Below the pieces are notes generated by a model that worked only from the letters and a program-made list of their open reading frames with translations, searched no databases and was not told the DNA's origin. From an uncultured Bacteroidota bacterium (GTDB lineage Bacteria > Bacteroidota > Bacteroidia > Flavobacteriales > Flavobacteriaceae), in contig CACPQA010000002.1 in assembly GCA_902635965.1 (NCBI GenBank), positions 62,001-126,000 on the forward strand: a stretch of 64,000 nucleotides of DNA, given 5' to 3'. Below are positions 1 through 8,290 of the stretch, piece after piece. Within the stretch, counting starts at the first letter, position 1, and each line of letters opens with the position of its first letter. Made by a program: the position numbers and the translations under genes.

Positions 1-1
1 T

Positions 2-811
2 TCCAACATAAAAGAATTATCCCAATTGGGAGGAGGTAGTATAAATTCTGTGTTCTTAGTTGAACTGGAAAAATCCAAAATTGTGCTCAAAATTAATGAT
101 TCGCTTAGATTCCCAGGAATGTTTGAAAATGAAAAAAAAGGGTTATTAAAATTAAATGCATCTGGAGTTCAAACACCACAGGTAATTTTCGAAAGATCAA
201 AGGACAACCTGGCTTTTTTAGCTTTAGAATATATCCCAAATGGAAACTTTGGGAATTGGGAACTCTTTGGAGAAAGACTAGCTGCTCTTCACACTAATAA
301 AAACAAGTTTTTTGGTCTTGATTATGACAATTATATTGGTTCTTTGAGACAAGTAAATAAGAAGGAGAATAATTGGAAAGGTTTCTATTCGAATCAAAGA
401 CTTTTAAATCTTACAAAATTTGCATTTGATAAAGAATTGCTAAGTAAAACCGATTCAAAAAAAATGGAGGAACTTTGCAATAAATTGGACACGTATTTAC
501 CTTTTGCAAAACCATCTCTAATTCACGGAGATCTGTGGTCGGGAAATTTAATTTTTGACGGGCAAGGAAAACCAGTATTTATCGATCCTGCTATTTATTA
601 TGGGCATCCAGAAATGGACTGGGCTATGCTTTCTTTATTTGGGAGTTACCCAGAGACAGCGATAAAAAGTTACTGCAATATTATTCCTTTAGAAAATAAT
701 TATTTTGAAAGAGAAAAGATATATCAATTATACCCTCTTTTAGTTCATCTTATTTTATTTGGTAGAAGCTATTACAGAGATATTTCTGAAATCTTGAATT
801 TTTATAGTTGA
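2..811 (+). CDS. Fructosamine kinase / aminoglycoside phosphotransferase-like protein (5' truncated)
   Basis: The reading frame is open from base 2 through the left edge, so the N-terminus is missing and the in-frame TTG at 26 is not a real start. The visible part begins at the nucleotide loop (GGGSINSVF). It carries the kinase catalytic loop HGDLWSGN and a following FIDPA segment whose Asp should bind metal. These are hallmarks of the fructosamine-3-kinase family, which phosphorylates ketoamines on glycated amines or proteins as a repair step. About 270 residues are visible against a usual length near 290. The physiological substrate cannot be read from the sequence. Confidence 0.82.
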   Translation, partial: SNIKELSQLGGGSINSVFLVELEKSKIVLKINDSLRFPGMFENEKKGLLKLNASGVQTPQVIFERSKDNLAFLALEYIPNGNFGNWELFGERLAALHTNKNKFFGLDYDNYIGSLRQVNKKENNWKGFYSNQRLLNLTKFAFDKELLSKTDSKKMEELCNKLDTYLPFAKPSLIHGDLWSGNLIFDGQGKPVFIDPAIYYGHPEMDWAMLSLFGSYPETAIKSYCNIIPLENNYFEREKIYQLYPLLVHLILFGRSYYRDISEILNFYS

Positions 812-830
812 TTTAATATTTAAATTAAAA

Positions 831-857
831 TTGTCAAAAATTTTAAGATTATATTTA
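831..857 (+). promoter_or_regulatory. Predicted promoter of the small membrane protein cluster
   Basis: TTG at 831-833, then 16 bases, then TATATTTA at 850-857, close to the Bacteroidota pattern TTG / TAnnTTTG. The start codon of the first small membrane protein follows 16 bases later. The spacer is slightly short and the last base of the -7 box is A instead of G. Confidence 0.4.
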
Positions 858-873
858 TAGTAAGCAAAGAATA

Positions 874-1080
874 ATGGGCAAGCAGATAATTTTAATTGGA
901 TTTTTTTTAATTATTGTGGGTGGAATTTACTTGATTATTGAAAAAAATGGAATCAATTACAATAATCCGTTAGATTTTAAATTCGAAAAAGGAAATACTA
1001 GGTTTTATTTCCCACTTGGATCATCCATTTTAATAAGTATAGTTCTTTCTCTAATTTTTTATCTTTTTAGGAAAATGTGA
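874..1080 (+). CDS. DUF2905-like small membrane protein
   Basis: A 68-residue protein with two hydrophobic helices (about residues 4-22 and 48-65) separated by a polar stretch that ends NTRFYFPLGSS. The FYFPL-then-helix arrangement is typical of the DUF2905 family of tiny two-helix membrane proteins, whose function is unknown. Its stop overlaps the ATG of the next tiny gene by one base, so the two are probably translated together. It opens a run of three very small membrane proteins ahead of an aminotransferase. Confidence 0.65.
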   Translation: MGKQIILIGFFLIIVGGIYLIIEKNGINYNNPLDFKFEKGNTRFYFPLGSSILISIVLSLIFYLFRKM

Positions 1081-1226
1081 TGAAATATTTTGTTAGAAAT
1101 TTTGGTTTTTTCATTATTGGATTGGGTATTACTCTGAGCATTTTTGAATTTTTGTTAGAAAATAGTGGGATTGTTTTTATTTTTGGATTAATCACATTAA
1201 TTGCATCCTACTTTATTAAAAATTAG
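1080..1226 (+). CDS. Tiny hydrophobic membrane protein, 48 residues
   Basis: An ATG at 1080 overlaps the previous stop codon (TGATG arrangement) and opens a 48-codon frame ending in TAG at 1224-1226. The product is almost wholly hydrophobic, with two likely helices around a short ENSG turn and a basic end (YFIKN). No family is recognised. Support comes from the exact one-base coupling to the upstream gene, the position filling the gap before the next gene, and composition like that of its neighbours. It is short enough to be missed by most gene callers. Confidence 0.55.
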   Translation: MKYFVRNFGFFIIGLGITLSIFEFLLENSGIVFIFGLITLIASYFIKN

Positions 1227-1229
1227 TTC

Positions 1230-1487
1230 GTGTTTTCGAAAAAAATTATTCTTATAATTTTATTTATCTGGAGTTTACCAAGTTTCTACTTTAGAAGCAA
1301 ATTCAGAAAAATTGTATATCGAACAGATGATTGGAAAATTAACTTCAAGCCTCTTTTTATAAAAGAGTTAAAAGGATTGTTTTTTAAACTATACCCAAAT
1401 GACGAAGCGTATTTAAAAATTAGAAGAAATTACATCATCTATTTAGTTATTTATTTTGGGTTATTTATTTTGTATATAAAATCATAA
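1230..1487 (+). CDS. Small conserved-looking membrane protein, 85 residues
   Basis: It starts with GTG at 1230, three bases after the previous stop. It has an N-terminal hydrophobic helix, then a basic SKFRKIVYRTDDWKINFKP stretch, then a C-terminal hydrophobic helix. The central motif resembles small unannotated proteins I recall from other flavobacteria, but I cannot assign a named family. A role as a membrane-attached accessory protein is only a guess. It is probably co-transcribed with the two small genes before it and perhaps with the aminotransferase after it, whose start is 12 bases downstream. Confidence 0.6.
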   Translation: MFSKKIILIILFIWSLPSFYFRSKFRKIVYRTDDWKINFKPLFIKELKGLFFKLYPNDEAYLKIRRNYIIYLVIYFGLFILYIKS

Positions 1488-1499
1488 CTTTAAAATATT

Positions 1500-2753
1500 A
1501 TGAATAAAAGAGAATTTATTCAAAAATTTGGTTTGGTGGGTTTAGCGACTTACTCTTTACAGGGTGATATTATTTATGATAAGAATAAATTTAATTTACC
1601 GCCCTTTAAGACTGAAGATGACTTGTGGAAGATCGTGAGAGGTCATTACTCCCTAAAACCAGATTATATAAATTTAGAAAACGGATATTATAATATTATC
1701 CCCAATCCAACTCTATATAAATACATTGAACATGTTAAAACTATAAATTTTGAAGGTTCCTATTATATGAGAAACAGTCTTGAAGATGATAATCTAAAAC
1801 TTAGAAAAAGGATTTCAAATTGGTTGTCGTGTGATAAAAAAAATATTATTATTACCCGAAATACGACTGAATCATTAGACCTAATAATTGGAGGTTACCC
1901 GTGGGAAAAAGGGGACGAGGCAATTTATGCAGAACAGGACTATGGTTCCATGAAATTAATGTTTGAGCAGGTCTCTAAAAGATATAATATCAAGACCAAA
2001 GTGATTTCAATTCCTAATCATCCATCTTCTGACGAAGAAATAGTACGTCTTTATGAGAATCAAATAACCAAAAAAACGAAATTACTAATGGTCTGTCATA
2101 TGATCAATATAACTGGTCAAGTACTTCCTGTGAAAAAGATTTGTGATATGGCACACAGCTATGGGGTGGAAGTTATGGTAGATGGTGCACACTGTGTTGG
2201 GCATTTTGATTTTTCTATTGAGAATTTAAACTGTGATTACTATGGATCTAGTCTTCATAAATGGTTGTCTGCCCCTCTAGGTGCTGGATTATTATATATT
2301 AAAGAGAAACATATTTCAAAAATTTGGCCATTGCTGGCCGGACATTCAATTAATTTAAATGGAATAAAAAGATTGAATCATTTAGGAACCAATCCAGTAC
2401 ATATACTTTTAGCTATAAACAACGCTCTTGATTATGTAGATTGGGTAGGAATCAAAAGAAAGGAAAAAAGACTCAAAGAACTTCAAAATCATTGGATGCA
2501 AAATTTGAAAAATATCCCAAATGTAGAAATAAACACCCCTTTACCTTTTACAAAAAGTTTTGGTATTGGCAACGTGGGTATTAAGAATATACCTCCTAAA
2601 ATTATGGCCGAAAAACTCCTAAACGAATTTAAAATCTTCACCGTTGCGATTGACTATGCAAATGTAAAAGGATGCCGGATTACCCCAAATATTTATAGTT
2701 CAATCGATGAGATCGAAGTTTTTATTGATGCAATAAAAAAGCTGGCTTCTTGA
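1500..2753 (+). CDS. Class V aminotransferase family PLP-dependent protein
   Basis: A 417-residue fold-type I PLP enzyme related to isopenicillin-N epimerase and cysteine desulfurase-like proteins. Visible motifs are TRNTTESLD (phosphate/cofactor binding), DGAHCVGHF (Asp contacting the PLP ring nitrogen) and SSLHKWLSAP with Lys254 as the likely Schiff-base lysine. The N-terminus (NKREFIQKFGLVGLA) resembles a Tat signal but has Lys-Arg in place of Arg-Arg and no clear cleavage site. The reaction is unknown; members include epimerases, lyases and aminotransferases. The next gene starts inside its stop codon. Confidence 0.82.
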   Translation: MNKREFIQKFGLVGLATYSLQGDIIYDKNKFNLPPFKTEDDLWKIVRGHYSLKPDYINLENGYYNIIPNPTLYKYIEHVKTINFEGSYYMRNSLEDDNLKLRKRISNWLSCDKKNIIITRNTTESLDLIIGGYPWEKGDEAIYAEQDYGSMKLMFEQVSKRYNIKTKVISIPNHPSSDEEIVRLYENQITKKTKLLMVCHMINITGQVLPVKKICDMAHSYGVEVMVDGAHCVGHFDFSIENLNCDYYGSSLHKWLSAPLGAGLLYIKEKHISKIWPLLAGHSINLNGIKRLNHLGTNPVHILLAINNALDYVDWVGIKRKEKRLKELQNHWMQNLKNIPNVEINTPLPFTKSFGIGNVGIKNIPPKIMAEKLLNEFKIFTVAIDYANVKGCRITPNIYSSIDEIEVFIDAIKKLAS

Positions 2754-3445
2754 GTCTTATTTTTAATTTTTATAATCACTTTATAAATTTTATCTGTTTG
2801 GTCGTGCTTTTATCTGCAAGTTTTTTTTACGCCCAAGATGGAGATCTATTAATTCAACAATACGACAAAAATTCTATTGATCTAGAGTTTTATAGAAAAT
2901 TAAATTTTGAGGTTTTTTTAGAACCAAATTATACTAATACTGTTGACAGAGAGACTACAGGAAAAATAAATTTGAATTTTGGAACCAACATTCACTATCG
3001 TTTTACAAGAACCTTTGGTTTTTCAACAGGTGTTTATATAAATAAAATTAGTTATCAGAATAGTTTAGAAACAAATAAAAGTATTGATAATTTAAAATTT
3101 GTCACAATCCCTTTTATTGTAAAGCTTTATCCGTTGAGAAAAATTAATTTTTTCCTTGGGGGAACATACAATTTTTACCAAAATGGGTTTAATCGAATAA
3201 ATAAAGAAGCAGAAAAAGTTGAGATTTCAGAAGGGGTTTTTGCTAACTCTTTGGGCGTTTTTACAGGAATAGAATATATAATTAAAAAAAGGTTGTCAAT
3301 TTCTGGAAGCTATAAAATTCAAAAGAGAAATTATAGAAACTATCAGACAGAAACTCAAAACTTAAAAGGTTTTTATATAAGCTTAAATTTTAAAATATTA
3401 AATCCGGAAAAAGCCAAAAATAGATTTAATGGTATTACTAACTAA
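2750..3445 (+). CDS. Outer-membrane beta-barrel family protein
   Basis: A 231-residue protein with an N-terminal signal peptide (hydrophobic run to about residue 28 ending FFYAQ). After it come alternating aromatic/polar strands with repeated turn residues, and an aromatic-rich end typical of small Bacteroidota porin-like barrels. Segments such as RFTRTFGFSTGVYINKISY look like amphipathic strands. The start is taken as TTG at 2750, overlapping the aminotransferase stop (TTGA), which suggests translational coupling. Its ligand or role is unknown. It converges on the LpxR-like gene with a 17-base gap. Confidence 0.65.
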   Translation: MSLIFNFYNHFINFICLVVLLSASFFYAQDGDLLIQQYDKNSIDLEFYRKLNFEVFLEPNYTNTVDRETTGKINLNFGTNIHYRFTRTFGFSTGVYINKISYQNSLETNKSIDNLKFVTIPFIVKLYPLRKINFFLGGTYNFYQNGFNRINKEAEKVEISEGVFANSLGVFTGIEYIIKKRLSISGSYKIQKRNYRNYQTETQNLKGFYISLNFKILNPEKAKNRFNGITN

Positions 3446-3462
3446 ATTAATTTAAAAAGTTA

Positions 3463-4380
3463 TTAAAAAAAATAAGTAACAGAGAGTTTGTTGTAATGGT
3501 GCTGTTTTTTTGGTTGTATAAAATTATCCGGGGTACGATTTTTATAAATAAAAATGAACTTCCAGTTTTTGAATCTGTAACTAACTCCAAAGTCTAAGGT
3601 TAGCCTTAAGATTCTTGACTTAGCAGTAAAAAGTGCCTCATCTTTTTGAAACCCGATCCCAGATAACATAAAATCATGAAAAATAAGTGACGGGTTTAGT
3701 CCGAAATATATTCCTATACCATTAGAATTTAAAAGTAGAGGGTTTGATATTTTATCATTTACATTTATCCCATAATTTAGCCCTAAATTTGTTTCAAAAC
3801 CCACTCTTTGAGTACCTAATATCCCTTTGTATTTTCTATAAAAAAGTATTTTTGGAAATATTAAGGTTTGAAAATAATAAGAAGTGAAAATATTCAAATG
3901 TAGTGCATTAGGAATCTGCGCAGCCCAAGTTGATATATCCGCATTAATTTTTTTATGGTAAACATTTTGTATTTTGTCTGCTAGTGACCACTCCCCAGTG
4001 AAACCAAATTGAAATCCATATTCAAAAAAATGGTTGTTTTTTTTCTTTGTTTGTATAGTATGTTTTAAAAATGACCACCCTCCAAAGGGATAATCGTAAT
4101 TCTGAAAATCTTTCGAATCAGTATCTGAAGGTGTAAATATTTCCTGACCTAATTCCCAAATTTTAAATTTTATAACTGAGTCTTTTTCAACTACTTTACC
4201 TGTTTCAATAAATATACCACTAGAATAGTATTGATCTGTGAGAAAATATAAATCATTCTCAACATCTAAATTTAAATAATTTGACTGGGCAACAGTTAAA
4301 CTACTTACTAGAAAAACGCATATGCATTTTAGAGGGTGGATTATTGATTTGTTAAAACCCCAGATCTTCAAGATCTTCAT
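3463..4380 (-). CDS. LpxR-like (DUF2219) lipid A deacylase family outer-membrane protein
   Basis: After a signal peptide (…SSLTVAQ) the mature protein begins with NLDVENDLYFLTDQYYSSG. This matches the Asn-Asp…Thr-Asp-x-x-Tyr signature of the LpxR/DUF2219 barrel family, which removes the 3'-acyloxyacyl group of lipid A in enterobacteria. The DYPFGGW segment corresponds to the family's conserved Gly-Trp region. A first-strand Asn-Asp pair is present, but the catalytic His/Glu pair is not clearly recognisable, so activity is uncertain. The ATG at 4380 lies inside the 3' end of the PBP gene (29-base overlap); a TTG at 4389 is an alternative. Confidence 0.62.
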   Translation of the reverse strand: MKILKIWGFNKSIIHPLKCICVFLVSSLTVAQSNYLNLDVENDLYFLTDQYYSSGIFIETGKVVEKDSVIKFKIWELGQEIFTPSDTDSKDFQNYDYPFGGWSFLKHTIQTKKKNNHFFEYGFQFGFTGEWSLADKIQNVYHKKINADISTWAAQIPNALHLNIFTSYYFQTLIFPKILFYRKYKGILGTQRVGFETNLGLNYGINVNDKISNPLLLNSNGIGIYFGLNPSLIFHDFMLSGIGFQKDEALFTAKSRILRLTLDFGVSYRFKNWKFIFIYKNRTPDNFIQPKKQHHYNKLSVTYFF

Positions 4381-6667
4381 CAGCTCCAATTATATTTAGC
4401 TTATTTGAGTCAAATTTGTCACAATCCGTAGGTATTGATACTTTTTTAGGTTCCTCAAAATCTTCCTGAGAAATACCTAAATTTTGATTTTTATAAACGT
4501 CCCTCATATATAAAGCCCAAATAGGCAGAGCCATAGAAGCTCCTTGACCAAAAGCAATATCTTCAAAGTGAATTGATCTATCTTCTCCTCCAACCCATAC
4601 CCCAGTAACTAAATTTGGTACAATACCCATAAACCATCCATCTGATTGGTTTTGAGTCGTACCTGTTTTACCCGCAATAGGGTTTGTGAATTGATAAGGA
4701 TAGCCCGTCACTATTGTTTTATATGCATAGTTGTTTTCGTCAGCTCCACTGTGTCTTAACCTTTGACCTGAACCACTTTCTGTGACTCCCTTCATTAAAT
4801 TAAGAGTAACGTAAGCTGTTTCTTCACTTAATACATCTTTTGTTTTAGGAACTACTTCGTAAACAACTGTTCCATTTTTATCTTCAATACTTGTTACCAT
4901 GATAGGTTCTACATAGATTCCTTTGTTTGCGAATGTCCCATAGGCTCCAACCATCTCAAACAAACTAATATCTGGTGACCCCAATGCAATGGATGGAACC
5001 TTTGGCAAATACGATTTTATACCCATTTTTCTGGCTAGCGCGACAACAGGTTGAGGACCTACTTTGTCCATTAATCTGGCACTAATTGTATTAACTGAAT
5101 TAGCCAAAGCGTTTTTTAATGTTCTCATTTTCCCATATTTGTCTCCAGAGTTTTTAGGACACCAAGCTTCTACATTTCCATGTTTAAATGGTTCAATACA
5201 GAATAGGGCGTCGGGGAGGATTTCGCATGGTGATAAGCGCAATTGATCAATAGCTGTGGCATACAAAAAGGGTTTGAAAGTCGATCCAATTTGTCTTTTT
5301 CCTTGCTTAACTTGGTCATATTGAAAATGCTTGTAATTAAAACCTCCAACCCAAACTTTTACATGACCGGTAGAAGGCTCCATAGACATCATTGAGGCCC
5401 TTAAAAAATGTTTGTAGTATTTTATGGAGTCTAAAGGGGACATTATGGTATCTCTTTCTCCTTTCCAATCAAAGACAGTCATAGGTGTGGGGTTCTTAAA
5501 TGACTCTTCGATTTCTTTTTCTGATTTTCCGTTTAATTTCATCATCCTCCATCTTTCTGATCTTTTTGCAGATAGATTAATCAAAGTATCTATTTGACCC
5601 TCTCTTAGGTCTAAGAAAGGTGCTGTGGGATTTAGGTCACTTGTGTTTTGCTTGAAAAATTCTTCTTGTAGATTACTCATATGACTGTTGACTGCCTTTT
5701 CAGCAATTCCTTGAAGTCTTGAATCTATTGTTGTGTATATTTTGAGTCCGTCCCTGTAAATATCGTACTTTTGGCCATTTTGCTTTGGATTTTCTTGAAC
5801 CCATTTTTGCATAAAATTTTGTATGTAAGCCCTAAAGTAAGTGGCTAGTCCTTCCCTATGAGAATCTGGTGTAAATTTTATGGATAATGGTAATTTTGTT
5901 AATGAATCTAAATTATTTTTTGACAAAAGTCCATTTCTAAACATTTGATTAAAAACAATATTTCTTCTGTTGGTAGTTAATTTTGGTCTTCGTCTTGGAT
6001 TATAAAGTGATGAGTTTTTGAGCATCCCAACTAAAGTTGCAGATTCTTCTAGCAATAAATCTGATGGTTTTTTATTGAAATAAATCTTTGCTGCTGACTC
6101 AATTCCGTCAGCTTGATATCCAAAGTCGTAAATATTCAGATACATAGCAATTATTTCATTTTTTGTAAATCTTCTTTCCAGCTTTACGGCTAGCACCCAT
6201 TCTTTTACCTTTTGTGTGATAGCTTCAATTTTATTTCTTGAACGGATACCTACAAATAATTGACGTGCCAACTGTTGAGTTATTGTACTAGCCCCCCCTT
6301 TCTTACCTAAATAAAAAATCGCCCTTAAGGTTCCTTTAAAGTCGATTCCTGAGTGGCTGTAGAATCTCTCGTCTTCAGTAGCGATTAAGGCGTCGATGAT
6401 ATTTTTGGGAAGTTGTGAGAAATTAATTGGAGTTCTATTGTCATTTAAATAAAATTTACCTAAGACAATCCCGTCAGATGAATAAATAGTGGTTGCTAAA
6501 TTAGTTTTAGGATTTTCTAATTGTTCAATTGATGGCATTTCGCCCAATTTGCCAGTTGCAGCAGACATGAAAACAATTACTACGAATGATAATGGAATTA
6601 AATATAAACCCCACAATATAGCTACATATGATTTGTACTTATTTTTGCTCTTCAACTTACTCTTCAT
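4352..6667 (-). CDS. Penicillin-binding protein 1A, bifunctional transglycosylase/transpeptidase
   Basis: A class A PBP of 771 residues that polymerises and cross-links peptidoglycan. After a short basic N-terminus and one membrane helix comes the glycosyltransferase 51 domain, with EDERFYSHSG (catalytic Glu98) and GGASTITQQLARQ. The transpeptidase follows: GSTFKP (Ser462 nucleophile), SVN near 524-526 and KTGTT from about 667. An ATG at 6667 (MKSKLKS) is chosen over an upstream in-frame start at 6739, because it gives an 11-base overlap with gldH rather than a deep one and leaves a normal cytoplasmic tail. The gldH-PBP1A order is a familiar flavobacterial arrangement. Confidence 0.93.
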   Translation of the reverse strand: MKSKLKSKNKYKSYVAILWGLYLIPLSFVVIVFMSAATGKLGEMPSIEQLENPKTNLATTIYSSDGIVLGKFYLNDNRTPINFSQLPKNIIDALIATEDERFYSHSGIDFKGTLRAIFYLGKKGGASTITQQLARQLFVGIRSRNKIEAITQKVKEWVLAVKLERRFTKNEIIAMYLNIYDFGYQADGIESAAKIYFNKKPSDLLLEESATLVGMLKNSSLYNPRRRPKLTTNRRNIVFNQMFRNGLLSKNNLDSLTKLPLSIKFTPDSHREGLATYFRAYIQNFMQKWVQENPKQNGQKYDIYRDGLKIYTTIDSRLQGIAEKAVNSHMSNLQEEFFKQNTSDLNPTAPFLDLREGQIDTLINLSAKRSERWRMMKLNGKSEKEIEESFKNPTPMTVFDWKGERDTIMSPLDSIKYYKHFLRASMMSMEPSTGHVKVWVGGFNYKHFQYDQVKQGKRQIGSTFKPFLYATAIDQLRLSPCEILPDALFCIEPFKHGNVEAWCPKNSGDKYGKMRTLKNALANSVNTISARLMDKVGPQPVVALARKMGIKSYLPKVPSIALGSPDISLFEMVGAYGTFANKGIYVEPIMVTSIEDKNGTVVYEVVPKTKDVLSEETAYVTLNLMKGVTESGSGQRLRHSGADENNYAYKTIVTGYPYQFTNPIAGKTGTTQNQSDGWFMGIVPNLVTGVWVGGEDRSIHFEDIAFGQGASMALPIWALYMRDVYKNQNLGISQEDFEEPKKVSIPTDCDKFDSNKLNIIGADEDLEDLGF

Positions 6668-7148
6668 TAGATATTTTCTCAATTGATAAACCAAGGGATA
6701 AAATCCCAAATAAATTTTTGTCTCCTTTAATTTGACCAATTTTTCTATTTGCTTGCTTTACCTCAAAAATATAAGGAGGTGAAAAATTTGGCTTCCAATT
6801 TCTCTTCCATGTCAGTTTGCTCTCCTTAATCACAGAGAAACCTTTGCCTAGCCAATCCCCATTAATATCTGCCATCATATATTCTAATGTGTCCACTTCA
6901 AAAACTTTTTTATTTGATTTAATCCTTGAAATGAGAAAAATATTTGAAAAAGGATAGTCATTATTGTTTCTAATGTAAAAGAAAATATCAGAGGGAAAAT
7001 CAATAGTGTCATTTATTTCAAAAGTAATTGATTCCTCTAAACCCCATCCATTTAAAATGTCATGATCAATTCTTATTGAGTTGTTTTCAAAACAACTTGT
7101 CATATTAATGAACAGTAAAGTCAACATAACTAAATTCTTTGATATCAT
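6657..7148 (-). CDS. gldH: Gliding motility lipoprotein GldH
   Basis: A 163-residue lipoprotein whose signal peptide ends in a lipobox with Cys19 (NMTSC). The body matches GldH as known from Flavobacterium johnsoniae: conserved W…I.F.I.D T segment, a YIRNN-type strand and a DWLGKGF motif. GldH is required for gliding and is linked to the type IX secretion machinery; its biochemical role is unresolved. It sits 15 bases downstream of trhO and overlaps the PBP1A gene, which is the neighbour usually found beside gldH. The call rests on both motif pattern and synteny. Confidence 0.82.
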   Translation of the reverse strand: MISKNLVMLTLLFINMTSCFENNSIRIDHDILNGWGLEESITFEINDTIDFPSDIFFYIRNNNDYPFSNIFLISRIKSNKKVFEVDTLEYMMADINGDWLGKGFSVIKESKLTWKRNWKPNFSPPYIFEVKQANRKIGQIKGDKNLFGILSLGLSIEKISNEE

Positions 7149-7163
7149 AATATTTACAGAGCT

Positions 7164-8165
7164 TTAGATTTTTTTATAAATCCTTTTACTGGCTTTTTTC
7201 CCACTCCTTAGATTTTTTTGTTTCTCTAAACTAAGACTATTTATTTTTTGACACTCAATAGAGCAACATCCATTATACAAGTTTTTACAATGTTCGCACT
7301 GAATAAATAAAATATTACAAGCAACATTGGAACAGTTTGAATGTTGGTCAGATTTTGTTCCACATTGGTGGCAATTTGAGATTATATCATCTGTTATTTT
7401 TTCTGACAAACGGTTGTCAAAAACAAAATTTTTACCAATAAATTTATTATTACCAGTTTTTTTTATTTGACGGGCATAATTAATTATCCCTCCGTCTAAC
7501 TGAAAAACTTTTTTAAACCCTTTATTTTTCAAAAATGCTGAAGCCTTTTCACATCGAATTCCACCGGTACAGTAAAGAAGTATTTTCTTGTTTTTATTTT
7601 CATTTTTAAAATTTTTACCTAAAAATTTTAATGATTCTTTAAATGAATCAACATTTGGAGTGACAGCTCCAATGAAGTAGCCAATCTCACTTTCATAGTG
7701 ATTCCTCATATCAACACAAATAGACTCTTTTTCAGACAAGATTTTATTGAAGTCTTGAGCGTTTACATGTATCCCAACGTTTGTTGAATCAAAGTTTTTA
7801 TCTTGAATTCCGTCAGCAACTATTTTACTTCTGACTTTAATCTTAAGTTTTAGAAAAGATTTTATACTGTTTTTTAAAGCAAAATTTAATCTTATACCTT
7901 TTAAGGGGTAAATTTGATCTAATTCGTACACAAAATGATCTAATTGCCTCTTGGGTAAAGACAACTGCGCATTAATCCCCTCATTAGCAACATAAATTCT
8001 ACCTAAGACACCTATTTTTGACCAGGATGAAAATAAATAATTTCTAAAAATGATTAAATTTTCAATTTTAAAATATTTATAAAAAGACAGAGTAACTCTG
8101 TCTTCTCTTGATTTTTTAAGAAGTTCTAAACTTTCTGTGTTGCTCAGTCTGTTATAAAAATCCAT
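7164..8165 (-). CDS. trhO: tRNA uridine(34) hydroxylase TrhO (rhodanese family)
   Basis: A 333-residue protein with an N-terminal acylphosphatase-like domain (…GRIYVANEGINAQLS), then a rhodanese domain with the active-site loop CTGGIRCEKA near residue 198. TrhO/YceA installs 5-hydroxyuridine at wobble U34 of tRNAs using oxygen. The C-terminus carries nine cysteines (NCHQC … CC … EC, about residues 270-310), which probably form a zinc-binding module. It is the first gene of the trhO-gldH-PBP1A-lpxR-like operon, with a TAAATTTG -7 box 15 bases upstream. Confidence 0.9.
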   Translation of the reverse strand: MDFYNRLSNTESLELLKKSREDRVTLSFYKYFKIENLIIFRNYLFSSWSKIGVLGRIYVANEGINAQLSLPKRQLDHFVYELDQIYPLKGIRLNFALKNSIKSFLKLKIKVRSKIVADGIQDKNFDSTNVGIHVNAQDFNKILSEKESICVDMRNHYESEIGYFIGAVTPNVDSFKESLKFLGKNFKNENKNKKILLYCTGGIRCEKASAFLKNKGFKKVFQLDGGIINYARQIKKTGNNKFIGKNFVFDNRLSEKITDDIISNCHQCGTKSDQHSNCSNVACNILFIQCEHCKNLYNGCCSIECQKINSLSLEKQKNLRSGKKASKRIYKKI

Positions 8166-8180
8166 TTTTTAAACTTATTG

Positions 8181-8188
8181 CAAATTTA
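8181..8188 (-). promoter_or_regulatory. -7 promoter box of the trhO-gldH-PBP1A operon
   Basis: On the minus strand this reads TAAATTTG, an exact match to the Bacteroidota -7 element TAnnTTTG, 15 bases before the trhO ATG. I see no clean TTG -33 box at the usual distance. Confidence 0.55.
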
Positions 8189-8271
8189 AATTAAATTGAT
8201 GATTTTTAAAAAGTAACACACATTGTTAATAATACATTGATTTAGTGGGTTAGGGGAAGAAGATAAATTGG

Positions 8272-8279
8272 TACTTTTA
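8272..8279 (+). promoter_or_regulatory. Possible -7 box of recA
   Basis: TACTTTTA, one base off TAnnTTTG, lies 11 bases before the recA ATG. No LexA/SOS box was recognised in the 125-base recA-trhO intergenic region. Confidence 0.35.
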
Positions 8280-8290
8280 AAAAAAAAAAT

